From contig MAAO01000016.1 in the NCBI GenBank assembly GCA_002163155.1, forward strand, positions 1 to 64,000: DNA of 64,000 nt, read 5' to 3'. The translations under genes were made by a program, and so were the position numbers. The notes beneath the pieces are model-generated. The model had not been told where the DNA came from, did not search any database, and worked only from the letters and a program-made list of their open reading frames with translations. Source of the DNA: Halobacteriovorax marinus. GTDB taxonomy: Bacteria; Bdellovibrionota; Bacteriovoracia; Bacteriovoracales; Bacteriovoracaceae. This document shows positions 1 to 9,225 of the stretch, one piece after another. Position 1 is the first letter of the stretch. Each line of letters starts with the position of its first letter.

Positions 1-103
1 TTACAGAGATAGCTGCAGTTAAAGTTGTTTTACCATGATCAACGTGTCCGATTGTACCGATGTTTACATGGGGCTTACTTCTGTCAAATGATTCCTTTGC
101 CAT
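1..103 (-). CDS. tuf: Elongation factor Tu, N-terminal fragment (cut by window edge)
   Basis: Only the first 34 codons are inside the window. They contain the EF-Tu start and the first GTP-binding motif (GHVDHGKT, about residues 19-26), so the identity is secure despite the short length. EF-Tu carries aminoacyl-tRNA to the ribosome. The ATG at 103-101 has a good ribosome binding site (AGGAG, about 114-110). The gene lies downstream of four tRNA genes on the same strand, the classical tRNA-tufB arrangement. The rest of the gene continues beyond base 1. Confidence 0.95.
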   Translation of the reverse strand, partial: MAKESFDRSKPHVNIGTIGHVDHGKTTLTAAISV

Positions 104-159
104 TCTTTACTCCTAAAAACTTGTTATATTAGTCTTAATTACTATGAAAATGAGTACAA

Positions 160-188
160 AGTATCGATCAATATCGAGTTCATGACAA
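160..188 (-). promoter_or_regulatory. Possible sigma-70 promoter for tuf
   Basis: On the minus strand a TTGTCA box (188-183) is followed after 17 bases by GATACT (165-160). This is a plausible -35/-10 pair about 60 bases upstream of the tuf start codon. It would give tuf its own transcript, which makes sense because a terminator hairpin interrupts the tRNA cluster upstream. Visual match only; the -10 fits four of six positions. Confidence 0.35.
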
Positions 189-395
189 GAGAAAAAAACT
201 TCCGTCATAACTAAAACTTGTCGGATACCAACGCATTTAACTAAATTTAGCATTTGATTTACATTGCCACTGGCCTAACGTCAAACAATTAAAGACTTTG
301 CGTTAAAAAAACGACAAATTTTAGAATTTATTTAGTCCTATATTCGTAAGACTTGATCTTTATATATGAATTTTCTTGTGTGCTTAAATGTGAAA

Positions 396-470
<75 letters not shown>

Positions 471-509
471 ATTTTCCAATAGAAGAAATACTACTAACAA
501 AAAATGCAA

Positions 510-540
510 AAAAAAAGCCTTTCCGAAGAAAGGCTTTTTA
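510..540 (-). terminator. Strong intrinsic terminator inside the tRNA-tuf cluster
   Basis: Immediately after the CCA end of tRNA-Gly, the minus strand forms a stem AAAGCCTTTC/GAAAGGCTTT closed by a C(UUCG)G tetraloop and followed by a run of T. The A-run on the other side makes it bidirectional. It should end or attenuate tRNA transcription before tRNA-Thr(GGT) and tuf. Confidence 0.85.
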
Positions 541-616
541 TGGAGCGGGCGACAAGGTTCGAACTTGCGACATTCAGCTTGGAAGGCTGACACTCTACCA
601 ACTGAGTTACGCCCGC
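541..616 (-). tRNA. glyT: tRNA-Gly(TCC)
   Basis: The cloverleaf of 76 bases has acceptor stem GCGGGCG/CGCCCGC, anticodon loop CTTCCAA (anticodon TCC), and an encoded CCA at 543-541. It is third in the four-tRNA cluster. The terminator hairpin starts directly at its 3' end. Confidence 0.95.
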
Positions 617-659
617 ATACATTTGAATTTTTATTCCATCATCCAGTTTAAAACAAAGA

Positions 660-745
660 TGGTGGCGAAAGATGGATTCGAACCATCGAAGGGATAACCC
701 GACAGATTTACAGTCTGTTGCCTTTGGCCACTCGGCAATTTCGCC
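660..745 (-). tRNA. tyrU: tRNA-Tyr(GTA)
   Basis: An 86-base class II tRNA with a long variable arm, acceptor stem GGCGAAA/TTTCGCC, anticodon loop CTGTAAA (anticodon GTA) and encoded CCA at 662-660. It is second in the cluster, only six bases downstream of tRNA-Thr(TGT). Confidence 0.95.
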
Positions 746-751
746 ATTAAA

Positions 752-827
752 TGGAGCTGGTTATAGGATTTGAACCTACGACCGCCGGTTTACAAAACCG
801 GTGCTCTACCAACTGAGCTAAACCAGC
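752..827 (-). tRNA. thrU: tRNA-Thr(TGT)
   Basis: The cloverleaf of 76 bases has acceptor stem GCTGGTT/AACCAGC, anticodon loop TTTGTAA (anticodon TGT) and encoded CCA at 754-752. It is first in the cluster, downstream of a promoter with an A-rich upstream tract. Confidence 0.95.
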
Positions 828-893
828 ATACTCTAAACAAAACAAAGGATCAATTGGTTTTTAAAACTTCGCTTAATTGTTTCGAGGATTGAA

Positions 894-922
894 TTTATAA
901 ATGTTTCCACTCTTAAAATCAA
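894..922 (-). promoter_or_regulatory. Sigma-70 promoter of the tRNA cluster, with A-tract upstream element
   Basis: TTGATT (922-917) and TATAAA (899-894) are separated by exactly 17 bases on the minus strand. Just upstream of the -35 box is a long A-rich tract (the T-run at about 923-953 on the plus strand), resembling the UP element of stable-RNA promoters. Predicted start near 887, about 60 bases before the first tRNA. Confidence 0.65.
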
Positions 923-966
923 CCTTTTTCTTTTTTTTTTTACTTTTTTCTAAATTCAAATATTTC

Positions 967-1725
967 CTATTTAAGCCATCGCTCCATCGCTATTGCTCCG
1001 GCTACTGAAACATTCAGAGATTTTATTTGCCCAAGCGGCTTGATAGCCACTCTATGTTTTACCACTCTAGAAACGGCATTGGACATTCCTACGTCTTCAG
1101 CTCCAAGAACTAGGGCAACGCTTCCTTTCGTATCAATCCCTTCTCCTTCTTCACTTGCGTGCTCAGAGAATCCAATCACTGTAACATCTTTTTCTATGAG
1201 TTTAGTTAAGGCCTTTGGAAGTGAAGAACATATGACAACTTTTACGTGCTCAATGGCGCCTGAGGCGATTCTTGCGAATGAAGGACCTGTTCCAAAATGT
1301 CCCTTAGCACCAGTTACAACACAGTCCACGCCGTAGAATGCTGCTGTTCTCATGATGGCTGCAGCATTATGAACATCAGTGACTTGATCTAAGCAGAGAA
1401 TTTTTACTCGCTCTTTTGAATCGATTTCATCATATAGCCATGCAAGATCGTAAGTTTCTATAGAATCAATTACCATAAAAATTTGCGAAGGAACTCTTTG
1501 AAAAGATAGGTCTAATTCTTTATAGAATTGTTCCGCTGTTTTTTGCAGATCATGAGAGTTTACAATTTTTATATCAAATGTTTTAAGCTCTTTATCAAGT
1601 CTCGTTTTCTTTCTAAAATCTCTTAGCCCGTCATTCGTTGCAATGATTTTTCTAACCGCATCTGGTCTGCAAATAATGGCTTCTGCGATGCTGTGAATTC
1701 CAACAATTAAATCAAACTCTCTCAT
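967..1725 (-). CDS. TrmH/SpoU family RNA 2'-O-methyltransferase
   Basis: A 252-residue SPOUT-class methyltransferase that would transfer a methyl group from S-adenosylmethionine to a ribose 2'-OH in rRNA or tRNA. The C-terminal half carries the family motifs: NAAAIMRTAAFYGVD near residue 118, GAEDVGMS near 208 and SLNVSVAGAIAMER near 235, which build the trefoil knot and active site. The N-terminal part resembles the substrate-binding domain of RlmB-type enzymes, but the exact target cannot be read from sequence. Its ATG overlaps the proS stop by four bases, so the two genes are translationally coupled. Confidence 0.85.
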   Translation of the reverse strand: MREFDLIVGIHSIAEAIICRPDAVRKIIATNDGLRDFRKKTRLDKELKTFDIKIVNSHDLQKTAEQFYKELDLSFQRVPSQIFMVIDSIETYDLAWLYDEIDSKERVKILCLDQVTDVHNAAAIMRTAAFYGVDCVVTGAKGHFGTGPSFARIASGAIEHVKVVICSSLPKALTKLIEKDVTVIGFSEHASEEGEGIDTKGSVALVLGAEDVGMSNAVSRVVKHRVAIKPLGQIKSLNVSVAGAIAMERWLK

Positions 1726-3449
1726 TTTGTACTCGCTATTAGTTCTTTAATTTTAGTAACAATATCTACAGGAGCTACTCTAATACTCTCTCCAGATCTT
1801 CTTATTCTTATTTCAAGCATTCCATCTTTTTTGAAATCTCTCTCTCCAAAGATCAGTTGAATAGGAAGGCCCAACAGGTCTGCATCTTTAAATTTAAATC
1901 CTGGTCCAGCTTTTCTATCATCGAAAACTACTTCAACGCCTGCATCTAGAAGCTGTTGATAGATATCGTTTGCAAGCTTTTTGTTCTCTTCTGACTTTGT
2001 AATTTCAGCGTAGTAAACATGAAAGGGAGCTAAAGACATGGGCCATATAATTCCTTTTTCATCATGGTGTTGCTCAACGGCAGCAGCAACAACTCTAGTT
2101 ACTCCAATTCCGTAACAACCCATGAGAGGCGACATAGTCTTACCATTATTATCAAGAACAGTTGTTCCAAGAGCTTTCGTATATTTATCACCAAGTTGGA
2201 AAATGTGACCAACTTCAATTCCTCTTTTAACTTCTACAGTTCCCATACCATCAAGAGTAAGATCACCTTTACAAGCTGTTCTAAGGTCAGCAACGTCGAA
2301 GTTTTCTACATCTCTTTTTGGAATCATATTTCCAAAATGTAGATCAATTTTGTTCGCACCTGCAACGTAAGCTGCTTCTAAATCAATTTGTGAATCAAAA
2401 ATAATTCTCGCTTTTGAGGAAAGTTTATGAGGTCCAATATAACCTTTTACAAAACCTTCGTGATCAATTTCGCTATCAACTGCTGCTTTAAGATGATCAC
2501 ATTTCAAGTGAGCCTCAAGCTTTAATTCATTGAGAGTATCGTCTCCGAGTAGGAGTATTAAAAGTGTTTCCTCTTCGTCACCAATCATCGATTTATAAAC
2601 GAGAGATTTTAAACTCTGATGTTGTGGTTTTTCTAAGAAGTTGCAAACTTCTTCAATAGTTTGTTTATCAGGCGTGGAGATTTCTTCTACAACATTTTCC
2701 GTTTTAAAAAAGTCTAGAGGCGCTCTCTTTGTTTGTGCCTTTTCAATATTGGCAGCATAACCAGTTTTTGCACAGTAGATAACTTCATCTTCACCTGTAT
2801 CAGCAATAACCTGAAACTCGTGAGTTTTCTGATCTTTATCGGCCATGGCCCCAGCATCTGCTTCTACAGCACTAAATTCGAGCCCTGCTCTAGTAAAAAT
2901 GGCTTCATAAGCTTTAAATAATCTAGCGTAGACTTCATCTAGAGAAGCCTTATCTACGTGGAAGCTGTAAGCATCCTTCATCGTAAACTCACGACCTCTC
3001 ATTAATCCAAAGCGAGGTCTGAGTTCATCGCGAAACTTTGTATTTATCTGATAGAGAGTTACGGGAAGATTCTTGTAAGATTTAATTGTCTTTCTAAAAA
3101 TATCTGTAACTGCCTCTTCATTTGTTGGAGATAGACATAGGTCTCTTCCACCTTTGTCTTTTATTTTAAGCATTTGCTCGCCCATGGCATCCCAACGTCC
3201 AGACTCTTTCCAAAGTTCTCCTGGAGTTACAACACTCATATGAATTTCATGTGCACCAGCACGATCCATCTCTTCACGAATGATTTGTTCTACTTTTCTA
3301 ATCGCTTTATATCCAAATGGAAGATAGCTATAAAGGCCTGATCCCGTTTTATGAATAAGTCCAGCTCTCATCATTAATTGATGCGAGGGAATTTCTGCGT
3401 CTGCAGGAACTTCCTTATATGTTTGCCAAAACCCTGTTGATAATCTCAT
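1722..3449 (-). CDS. proS: Prolyl-tRNA synthetase
   Basis: A 575-residue class II aminoacyl-tRNA synthetase that charges tRNA-Pro. Class II motif 2 is visible (MRGREFTMKDAYSFH, near residue 150) and motif 3 (GCYGIGVTR, near 438). The long stretch between them (about 220-400) is the YbaK-like editing domain of the bacterial ProS type, and the last 100 residues form the anticodon-binding domain. Length is normal. The ATG at 3449 follows AAGGAAG. First gene of a two-gene operon with the downstream methyltransferase. Confidence 0.97.
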   Translation of the reverse strand: MRLSTGFWQTYKEVPADAEIPSHQLMMRAGLIHKTGSGLYSYLPFGYKAIRKVEQIIREEMDRAGAHEIHMSVVTPGELWKESGRWDAMGEQMLKIKDKGGRDLCLSPTNEEAVTDIFRKTIKSYKNLPVTLYQINTKFRDELRPRFGLMRGREFTMKDAYSFHVDKASLDEVYARLFKAYEAIFTRAGLEFSAVEADAGAMADKDQKTHEFQVIADTGEDEVIYCAKTGYAANIEKAQTKRAPLDFFKTENVVEEISTPDKQTIEEVCNFLEKPQHQSLKSLVYKSMIGDEEETLLILLLGDDTLNELKLEAHLKCDHLKAAVDSEIDHEGFVKGYIGPHKLSSKARIIFDSQIDLEAAYVAGANKIDLHFGNMIPKRDVENFDVADLRTACKGDLTLDGMGTVEVKRGIEVGHIFQLGDKYTKALGTTVLDNNGKTMSPLMGCYGIGVTRVVAAAVEQHHDEKGIIWPMSLAPFHVYYAEITKSEENKKLANDIYQQLLDAGVEVVFDDRKAGPGFKFKDADLLGLPIQLIFGERDFKKDGMLEIRIRRSGESIRVAPVDIVTKIKELIASTK

Positions 3450-3659
3450 TTATGCTTCCTTTTATATTTTTTGGAATTTTAACTTAAATACAGTTATTAA
3501 ACTACCTCAATAGCTTATTTACCTCATATATGTGACTGATGGATATGTCGAATATCTTCTGTATTCATAAGCAATTTTACTTTATTTTATAAAGTTTGAC
3601 ATATCAAACACCGTGGAAAAATATCCTTTGGTAAATATAAATCAAACCGGACGATATTA

Positions 3660-4484
3660 ATGAAGATTCTAATTGCGCTTTTAATAACAATTAATTCTTA
3701 TGCCTCTATAACTTCTATATATAGTACAAGAGATGGTAGTTATCTAAGTTTTAATCAACTCTTAGAAGAATTACCTAAGTCAGGATTTGTTGTTCTTGGA
3801 GAATTTCATAACACGAAAAGTATTCAAGAAGCTCAAGCAAGAATCATTAAAGAGAAAGCTATTCTAGAAAACAAACAAAGTTCCACGCGCATTATGTGGG
3901 AATTCTTAAATCACACTGATCAAGAAAAAATAAATGAATCTTTTAATTTCTTATTATCAAGATCGATTAGCACTGAAGAATTTGTTACAAAAGTAGCGGG
4001 CAAACAAAATCTTGCTTATATCCCAATAATGGAAGTTGCCAAAGAATTTGGAAATGCACCAATTGCTCTAAATTTGCCCCGTGAATTAAAGAAGAAAGTG
4101 ATGAATGAGGGAATTGGTTCTATCGATCCTATCTTCGTACCGGCTCATCATTACGTGGGAGGAGAAGATTATCTTACTCGCTTTAAACTAGCGATGGGTG
4201 GACATGCTCCAGATGACATGGTCGCAAAATACTTTCTTGCTCAATGTTTAACAGACTCTGTTATGTCTGATGAGGCAAATAAAAATCATCTTAACCTTAG
4301 TTTCATTATTGCAGGATCATTTCATACTGATTTCTTTGATGGAACTGTTTCCAGATTAAGAGAAATAAATTCTTCTGAGATTATTTCATTAAAAATAACT
4401 TCTAAAGAATTATATGATGAAGAATTTATTATTGGTTCTGATTTATTTGGGCAATACGCGGATTTTATTTTAATCACACAGTAA
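3660..4484 (+). CDS. ChaN-like putative haem-binding / TraB-superfamily protein
   Basis: A 274-residue exported protein with a short Sec signal (residues 1-16). The segment VVLGEFHNTKSIQEAQ matches the LGExHxxxxHQ-type opening motif of the ChaN (DUF399) haem-binding family. A second family-like segment is IIAGSFHTDFFDG (about 219-231). ChaN proteins bind haem at the outer membrane and are implicated in iron handling; whether this one binds haem is inference. There is no lipobox cysteine, unlike many ChaN proteins. A consensus TTGACA lies at 3596-3601. It ends four bases from the convergent thioesterase gene. Confidence 0.65.
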   Translation: MKILIALLITINSYASITSIYSTRDGSYLSFNQLLEELPKSGFVVLGEFHNTKSIQEAQARIIKEKAILENKQSSTRIMWEFLNHTDQEKINESFNFLLSRSISTEEFVTKVAGKQNLAYIPIMEVAKEFGNAPIALNLPRELKKKVMNEGIGSIDPIFVPAHHYVGGEDYLTRFKLAMGGHAPDDMVAKYFLAQCLTDSVMSDEANKNHLNLSFIIAGSFHTDFFDGTVSRLREINSSEIISLKITSKELYDEEFIIGSDLFGQYADFILITQ

Positions 4485-4488
4485 CAAG

Positions 4489-4911
4489 CTACTTTGTGAT
4501 TATTGCCATTGTAAGTCTAGAGACACAAACCAATTGCTTTTCTTCGTTGAAAATTTTTATTTCCCAAACATGACTCTTTTTTCCGATATGGATGGCTTCA
4601 CATATTCCTGTGACAAGTCCTGATTTAGCACTCTTGATATGACTGGCATTTATACTTTGTCCTACAGCTGCGAACTTCTTAGGATCTACAACTAAATTTG
4701 AAGCGATACTTCCAAGGGACTCAGCCAATACACAAGACGCCCCTCCATGAAGTAAACCAAAAGGCTGTTTAGTTTTATCTGTTACAGGCATTGTCCCTAC
4801 CAGAGAGTTCTCCTTAAGTTCGGTAACCTGAATATCTAATAAACCTGTCATCGACGACAAACCTCTTTTATTTACAGGATCCAAGTCGTAATCATTAAAC
4901 CAAATACTCAC
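4489..4911 (-). CDS. Hotdog-fold acyl-CoA thioesterase (PaaI/YdiI type)
   Basis: A hotdog thioesterase of about 140 residues. HGGASCVLAE holds the family histidine, glycines and catalytic glutamate (H55, G56-G57, E64), matching the YdiI/EntH arrangement. Such enzymes hydrolyse acyl- or aroyl-CoA thioesters; the substrate here is unknown. The start is a GTG at 4911, chosen because TGAGG lies five bases upstream; an in-frame GTG at 4917 lacks a proper site. No menaquinone or enterobactin genes are adjacent. Confidence 0.8.
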   Translation of the reverse strand: MSIWFNDYDLDPVNKRGLSSMTGLLDIQVTELKENSLVGTMPVTDKTKQPFGLLHGGASCVLAESLGSIASNLVVDPKKFAAVGQSINASHIKSAKSGLVTGICEAIHIGKKSHVWEIKIFNEEKQLVCVSRLTMAIITK

Positions 4912-5161
4912 AAACACCTCATTTTATTGGCAGCAATAGTAATTATTTATTGAGTTTTTCTCTCTATTGTAGCTCTAAGCCTACAATAACTGGAAAGATT
5001 ACAATAGGACTAATATCTGATTCAAAAAAGGCCTACAATCTGATACTAGTGGATATTAAAATTGAAGCTAAACATCCATCTAGGTGGATTACGGACAAAA
5101 TGGGCAAAATATTCGATTTGAAGCTTGGCCTAAGGTTTGTCCGGTATTATAAGTTATTGAG

Positions 5162-5190
5162 TTGCCATGCTTTATGCATACGGTTAAACT
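5162..5190 (+). promoter_or_regulatory. Putative sigma-70 promoter of lpxC
   Basis: TTGCCA (5162-5167) and TAAACT (5185-5190) are spaced by 17 bases and lie about 28 bases upstream of the lpxC start codon. The rest of the roughly 300-base gap from 4912 holds no convincing gene; a short dyad CCATCTAGGTGG (about 5079-5090) is the only other structure seen. Confidence 0.4.
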
Positions 5191-5217
5191 GGTAACTCGT
5201 AGAAAATTGGAAGAATA

Positions 5218-6138
5218 ATGATTTACCAACGCACTATTGCAAAAAAAGTTGAAGTTACAGGAATCGGAATCCACTCCGGGCGCAAGGTTACAATGAGCCT
5301 TTACCCAGCGGAAGCCGATTACGGTATTCAATTCAAAAGAATCGACCTCAAGGACTCAGAAATCCTAAAGGCCGAAGCGACTTCTGTTGGTGCGACAGAA
5401 AATAATACTACAATTGGTGAGGGCTTAAATGCAGTTCACACAGTTGAACACCTTCTCTCAGTTCTTTACGGTCTTGGTATTAATAATGTCTATGTCGAAA
5501 TTGACGGTCCAGAAGTTCCCATTATGGATGGTTCTGGTGCTTCATTTGTTTTCCTTTTAAAAGAAACAGGTATTCAAACATTAAATAAATCTAAGAAATT
5601 TCTTGTTGTCCTCGAAACTGTAAAGGTTGAAGTAGGAGACAAATGGGCGATGATAGAGCCTGCTTCCAAACTCATTATTGATTCAACAATTGTATTCACT
5701 CACCCACTGATTAAAACTCAACAAAAGACTTTTGAATTTTCTTGTGAAAACTATATAAAGGAAATTGGAAGAGCTCGTACATTTGGTCTGCTACGTGATG
5801 TTGATATGCTTAAGAGAAAAGGTTTAATTAAAGGCGGCTCTCTTGATAATGCAATAGTGCTAGATGAATACAAAGTCGTTAATAACGATGGTCTTCGTTT
5901 TGGTGATGAATTTGTAAGGCATAAAATCTTAGATACAATTGGCGACATAAGCCTTTTAGGTTTTGAAGTTGCTGGTAAAATTACGACTTTTAAGTCTGGT
6001 CACAACTTACACAATCTCTTATGTAGAAAACTGCTAGCAACTCCATCTGCCTTTCAGATAGTTTCTGCAAATGCCCTACAAAAAGAAGCTGTAGAGGCCT
6101 TTGATTTACCTCAGAGTATCTTTCCTACTTTCGCTTAA
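5218..6138 (+). CDS. lpxC: UDP-3-O-acyl-N-acetylglucosamine deacetylase
   Basis: The zinc enzyme for the first committed step of lipid A synthesis, which removes the acetyl group from UDP-3-O-acyl-GlcNAc. All catalytic positions are present: HTVEH (E77, H78), H235 and D239 in FVRHKILDTIGD, and H262 in SGHNLHNLL. At 306 residues it has normal length with no C-terminal fusion to FabZ. The start is ATG at 5218 after GGAAGAATA. It is a stand-alone gene here, closed by a terminator, and is direct evidence for a lipopolysaccharide-type outer membrane. Confidence 0.97.
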   Translation: MIYQRTIAKKVEVTGIGIHSGRKVTMSLYPAEADYGIQFKRIDLKDSEILKAEATSVGATENNTTIGEGLNAVHTVEHLLSVLYGLGINNVYVEIDGPEVPIMDGSGASFVFLLKETGIQTLNKSKKFLVVLETVKVEVGDKWAMIEPASKLIIDSTIVFTHPLIKTQQKTFEFSCENYIKEIGRARTFGLLRDVDMLKRKGLIKGGSLDNAIVLDEYKVVNNDGLRFGDEFVRHKILDTIGDISLLGFEVAGKITTFKSGHNLHNLLCRKLLATPSAFQIVSANALQKEAVEAFDLPQSIFPTFA

Positions 6139-6209
6139 TTTCCGCTAAAACTCTCAAGAGATTGAACTGAAATGAAGTCTATTATAGATTTATTAATATG
6201 TTTACTTAC

Positions 6210-6240
6210 AATGAGGGGTCTTGCTCTCCTCTCATTTTTT
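6210..6240 (+). terminator. Intrinsic terminator after lpxC
   Basis: The stem AATGAGGGG (6210-6218) pairs with CCTCTCATT (6228-6236) with one G-T pair and is followed by a T-run. It sits between the convergent lpxC and the lipoprotein gene and touches the latter's stop codon. Confidence 0.7.
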
Positions 6241-6865
6241 AATCTACAAATTGGCAATTCTTGTAATGAGATATTGCAACTTCAGGAACATTAACAACAG
6301 TTTCTATACCTAATATATTTTTTGTAAAATATGTCGTTACTTTTTTCAAAGTAACTTTCTTATTTTGTCGTCTGACTTTAAGTTGCCATGTTGTTACAGA
6401 TTTATTCGTTGCTATGATAGGTCCATTTAAACCTCTAGTTGTAGGCCCCATTTTACATTTATACTTTAGAGAATTAAATGTATTGGCTCTATTCGGTCCA
6501 TCAACTAAAACAACCTGCTTTGTAATTTCCTCAAAGCTTCCATTCCTATAATTGTAACAAGTATCTTTAATTGGAGCGAAAGTGTCTCTTCCTGAGTATT
6601 TATAAAGTCCTATAATATTTCCATTTTCATGAGAATATATAAATCTCTCATCCGAATTTTCTTTCTTACATACATAAAAAGAATCTAAAGTATTTGATGC
6701 TTCTCTGATAGCGCTAGACTGTATATCAAACTGTCTTGCTTCTTCTGTATTACCATCTTGATTTTCTATTCTAGGAGTGACTGGTTGCTCTACTGGTGCA
6801 GATACTTTATCTGAACACGAACTTAAAATGAATAATATAGAAAATAAGGAAAGAAGCTTAAACAT
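6239..6865 (-). CDS. Putative lipoprotein of unknown function
   Basis: A 208-residue protein with a clear lipoprotein signal peptide: a hydrophobic stretch ending in LSSC with the acylated cysteine at residue 17. The mature part has four further cysteines (FYVCKKE, DTCYNYR, KYKCKMG, YKNCQF), which could form two disulfides in the periplasm. I recognise no family. It is flanked by lpxC (convergent) and the ruvCAB operon (upstream, same strand) but is probably a separate unit, because about 120 bases separate it from ruvB. Confidence 0.7.
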   Translation of the reverse strand: MFKLLSLFSILFILSSCSDKVSAPVEQPVTPRIENQDGNTEEARQFDIQSSAIREASNTLDSFYVCKKENSDERFIYSHENGNIIGLYKYSGRDTFAPIKDTCYNYRNGSFEEITKQVVLVDGPNRANTFNSLKYKCKMGPTTRGLNGPIIATNKSVTTWQLKVRRQNKKVTLKKVTTYFTKNILGIETVVNVPEVAISHYKNCQFVD

Positions 6866-6988
6866 GGTGTTTCCTAGAATTAAATTGATAATCTCAATTA
6901 ATTTAGAACACTATGTATAACAAGAATAGCTACTCTGAAAAAACAACTATATTTTCTTTACACTGTCAGAAGCTAAGTCCCTGAAACT

Positions 6989-7978
6989 TTAAGATTTTAA
7001 ATGATCTTTCGCTTTTTGAGAGATTTCTCTCCCCCTGGGAGTACGAATTAAGAAGCCTTCTTTTAATAGGAAGGGTTCATACACATCTTCAATGGTGGTT
7101 CTATCTTCAGAAAGAGTAGCACATAAGGCTTCAATCCCCACAGGTCCACCCTTGTAGTAATCATTAATCACTTCTAGAATTTTCCTATCCATGCGATCCA
7201 GACCAAATTTATCTATGTCCATTAACTCTAGAGATTTTTCAACAGCATCTTCACAAATGCTATCTTTTCCCGAAACAATGGCATAGTCACGAACACGCCT
7301 AAGTATCCTATTGGCAATTCGAGGTGTCCCCCTCGAGCATTGTGCAATATGAATCTTTGTCTCACCTTCCAGGCCAATTTTTAATTTTCTTGAATTGTTT
7401 TCAACGATTTGACTTAACTCTTCATGATCATAGAAATCAAAATGAAGGTGTGCCATAAAACGGTCACGAAGAGGGCTTGATAGAAGCCCTGACCTAGTGG
7501 TCGCCCCTATGAGAGTGAAAGGGGCAATACCTATTTGCATAGTTCTCGCCGATGGACCTTCTCCAATGACTATATCCAAACGGTAATCTTCCATGGCGGA
7601 GTAGAGTATTTCTTCAATGGCAATATTCAAGCGATGAATCTCATCAATGAAAAGAACATCTCCTTCATTTAAATTCGTAAGTAATGCAGCAAGATCACCT
7701 TTTTTCTCTATAGCAGGTCCTGAGATCACATGTAATTCACTATCAAGTGCTTTGGCTATAATCATGGCAAGAGAAGTTTTTCCAAGACCTGGAGGTCCAG
7801 AAAGAAGAGCATGATCCATAGCTTGTTTTCTTATTTTTGCAGACTTAACCATGACGTCTATATTTTGAACGACTTTCTTTTGCCCAACATATTCTGAAAA
7901 ATCTTCTGGTCGAAGAAATACTTCCTGCCGATTTTCATTTTCTGATTGTTCTGTCTCTAAAATTCTTTCGTCATTCAT
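6989..7978 (-). CDS. ruvB: Holliday junction branch migration ATPase RuvB
   Basis: A 329-residue AAA+ motor that drives branch migration of Holliday junctions with RuvA. Walker A is GPPGLGKT (residues 61-68), Walker B LFIDEIH follows near 110, sensor 1 is GATTRSG, and the C-terminal winged helix carries GPVGIEALCATLSEDRTTIE. Length is typical. It is the last gene of ruvC-ruvA-ruvB, two bases after ruvA. The N-terminus has an acidic 20-residue extension before the conserved LRPEDFSEYVGQ. Confidence 0.97.
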   Translation of the reverse strand: MNDERILETEQSENENRQEVFLRPEDFSEYVGQKKVVQNIDVMVKSAKIRKQAMDHALLSGPPGLGKTSLAMIIAKALDSELHVISGPAIEKKGDLAALLTNLNEGDVLFIDEIHRLNIAIEEILYSAMEDYRLDIVIGEGPSARTMQIGIAPFTLIGATTRSGLLSSPLRDRFMAHLHFDFYDHEELSQIVENNSRKLKIGLEGETKIHIAQCSRGTPRIANRILRRVRDYAIVSGKDSICEDAVEKSLELMDIDKFGLDRMDRKILEVINDYYKGGPVGIEALCATLSEDRTTIEDVYEPFLLKEGFLIRTPRGREISQKAKDHLKS

Positions 7979-7980
7979 TT

Positions 7981-8634
7981 TTAAACTTCTTTTAGAACTA
8001 AGTGAACAAGTTGTTCAGCTTTTGTAATTTCAATACTTCCTAGAATTTTTTGAGCAATAGGAATAACTTTTTCTTCTTTAAATCCTAATTCCTTACAGGC
8101 CATTAAAGCGTCGTTTAAAATCACATCACTATTGATATGCTGCTCTTCATTTTCTACTATCTCGTGAATTTCATTCTCGATTTCCTCTGCAGGAATAGTA
8201 GAAAAGGTTTGTATTCCTTTTGTTTTATTAGAATACATTTTAACTTTCGAAATTTTATTTTGTAGATCTAGGATCATTTGTGAGGCAGCCTTATTACCAA
8301 TGCCAGGAGCCTTAGTTAAGGTTTTCTTATCATCAAATGTGATAGCATTTATGATTTGATCGACACCAATTGCTCCAACCAGACTAAAGGCAGATTTTGG
8401 TCCAACTCCTTTTACACTTGTAAGCATTTCAAACATCTTTTTTTCTCGAATCGACTTGAATCCGTAAAGCTCTTCACTTGCATCTCTAATAACATGAGAA
8501 ATAAAGAGCGAGACACTACTTCCTTCAGGAAGAACTTGTCGAATATAGACTTGGTATCCAATTCCCGAATTTGTGAGAATGACAGCTTCAACGCCATCGC
8601 TAAAAAGAACTTCGCCTTGAAGATGTCCAATCAT
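7981..8634 (-). CDS. ruvA: Holliday junction DNA-binding protein RuvA
   Basis: A 217-residue subunit that binds the four-way junction and loads RuvB. The N-terminal OB-fold (1-64) begins MIGHLQGEV. Two helix-hairpin-helix motifs follow (LTSVKGVGPKSA and LTKAPGIGNKAA), then a flexible acidic linker and the C-terminal RuvB-binding domain (about 165-217). The ATG overlaps the ruvC stop by four bases. Somewhat longer than the E. coli protein because of the linker. Confidence 0.96.
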   Translation of the reverse strand: MIGHLQGEVLFSDGVEAVILTNSGIGYQVYIRQVLPEGSSVSLFISHVIRDASEELYGFKSIREKKMFEMLTSVKGVGPKSAFSLVGAIGVDQIINAITFDDKKTLTKAPGIGNKAASQMILDLQNKISKVKMYSNKTKGIQTFSTIPAEEIENEIHEIVENEEQHINSDVILNDALMACKELGFKEEKVIPIAQKILGSIEITKAEQLVHLVLKEV

Positions 8635-9185
8635 GATCTTTTTTCCCTATCTTTGAAGACACTTTTAAGAGTCCTTCCACGTGAACTAGATTTAACTTTT
8701 GTTCCTGCAACGTTTGTACTGCCACCAAGAGCATGACAAAGAGCAATTGCTAACGCATCAGACTCATCATTTGTTTTAAACTCTATTTGACCAAAGATCA
8801 TTTTCAGAGTTTTCTCTATGGCCAATTTATCTGCATGCCCATATCCGGTCACTGTGGACTTTATTGAATTTGGAGAATATTCGTAAACTTTTCCACTATG
8901 GGTTTGAACAATGGCTGCAATCATTGCACCTCTCGCCTGAGCAAGCTTGGCCAATGAAGTGACACTCTTCACATAGATAAGAGATTCAATCGCCACAACT
9001 GCTGGCGAATATTCAGTCATTAATTCTTGAATGGAATTATAAATAACACCTAATCGATCAACAAAGTTATCGATCTTGTCATAGCGAAGGGAACCTGATG
9101 AAAGATAAGTAATTTTTCTTCCGTCTTTTTCTATTAATGCCCAGCCAGCCTTTCGCGAACCGGGGTCGATACCCAATATTTTCAT
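8631..9185 (-). CDS. ruvC: Crossover junction endodeoxyribonuclease RuvC
   Basis: The resolvase that cuts Holliday junctions, 184 residues. The four acidic catalytic positions are all present: D7 (GIDPGS), E67 (AIESLIY), D140 and D143 (NDESDALAIALCHA), offset by at most two from E. coli. There is a basic C-terminal tail. First gene of the ruvCAB operon. The ATG at 9185 is the only sensible start because the catalytic D7 must be included. Confidence 0.96.
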   Translation of the reverse strand: MKILGIDPGSRKAGWALIEKDGRKITYLSSGSLRYDKIDNFVDRLGVIYNSIQELMTEYSPAVVAIESLIYVKSVTSLAKLAQARGAMIAAIVQTHSGKVYEYSPNSIKSTVTGYGHADKLAIEKTLKMIFGQIEFKTNDESDALAIALCHALGGSTNVAGTKVKSSSRGRTLKSVFKDREKRS

Positions 9186-9225
9186 TTGTACATTCTACAT
9201 TGAGAGCTGATCGATCGTCTAGAAA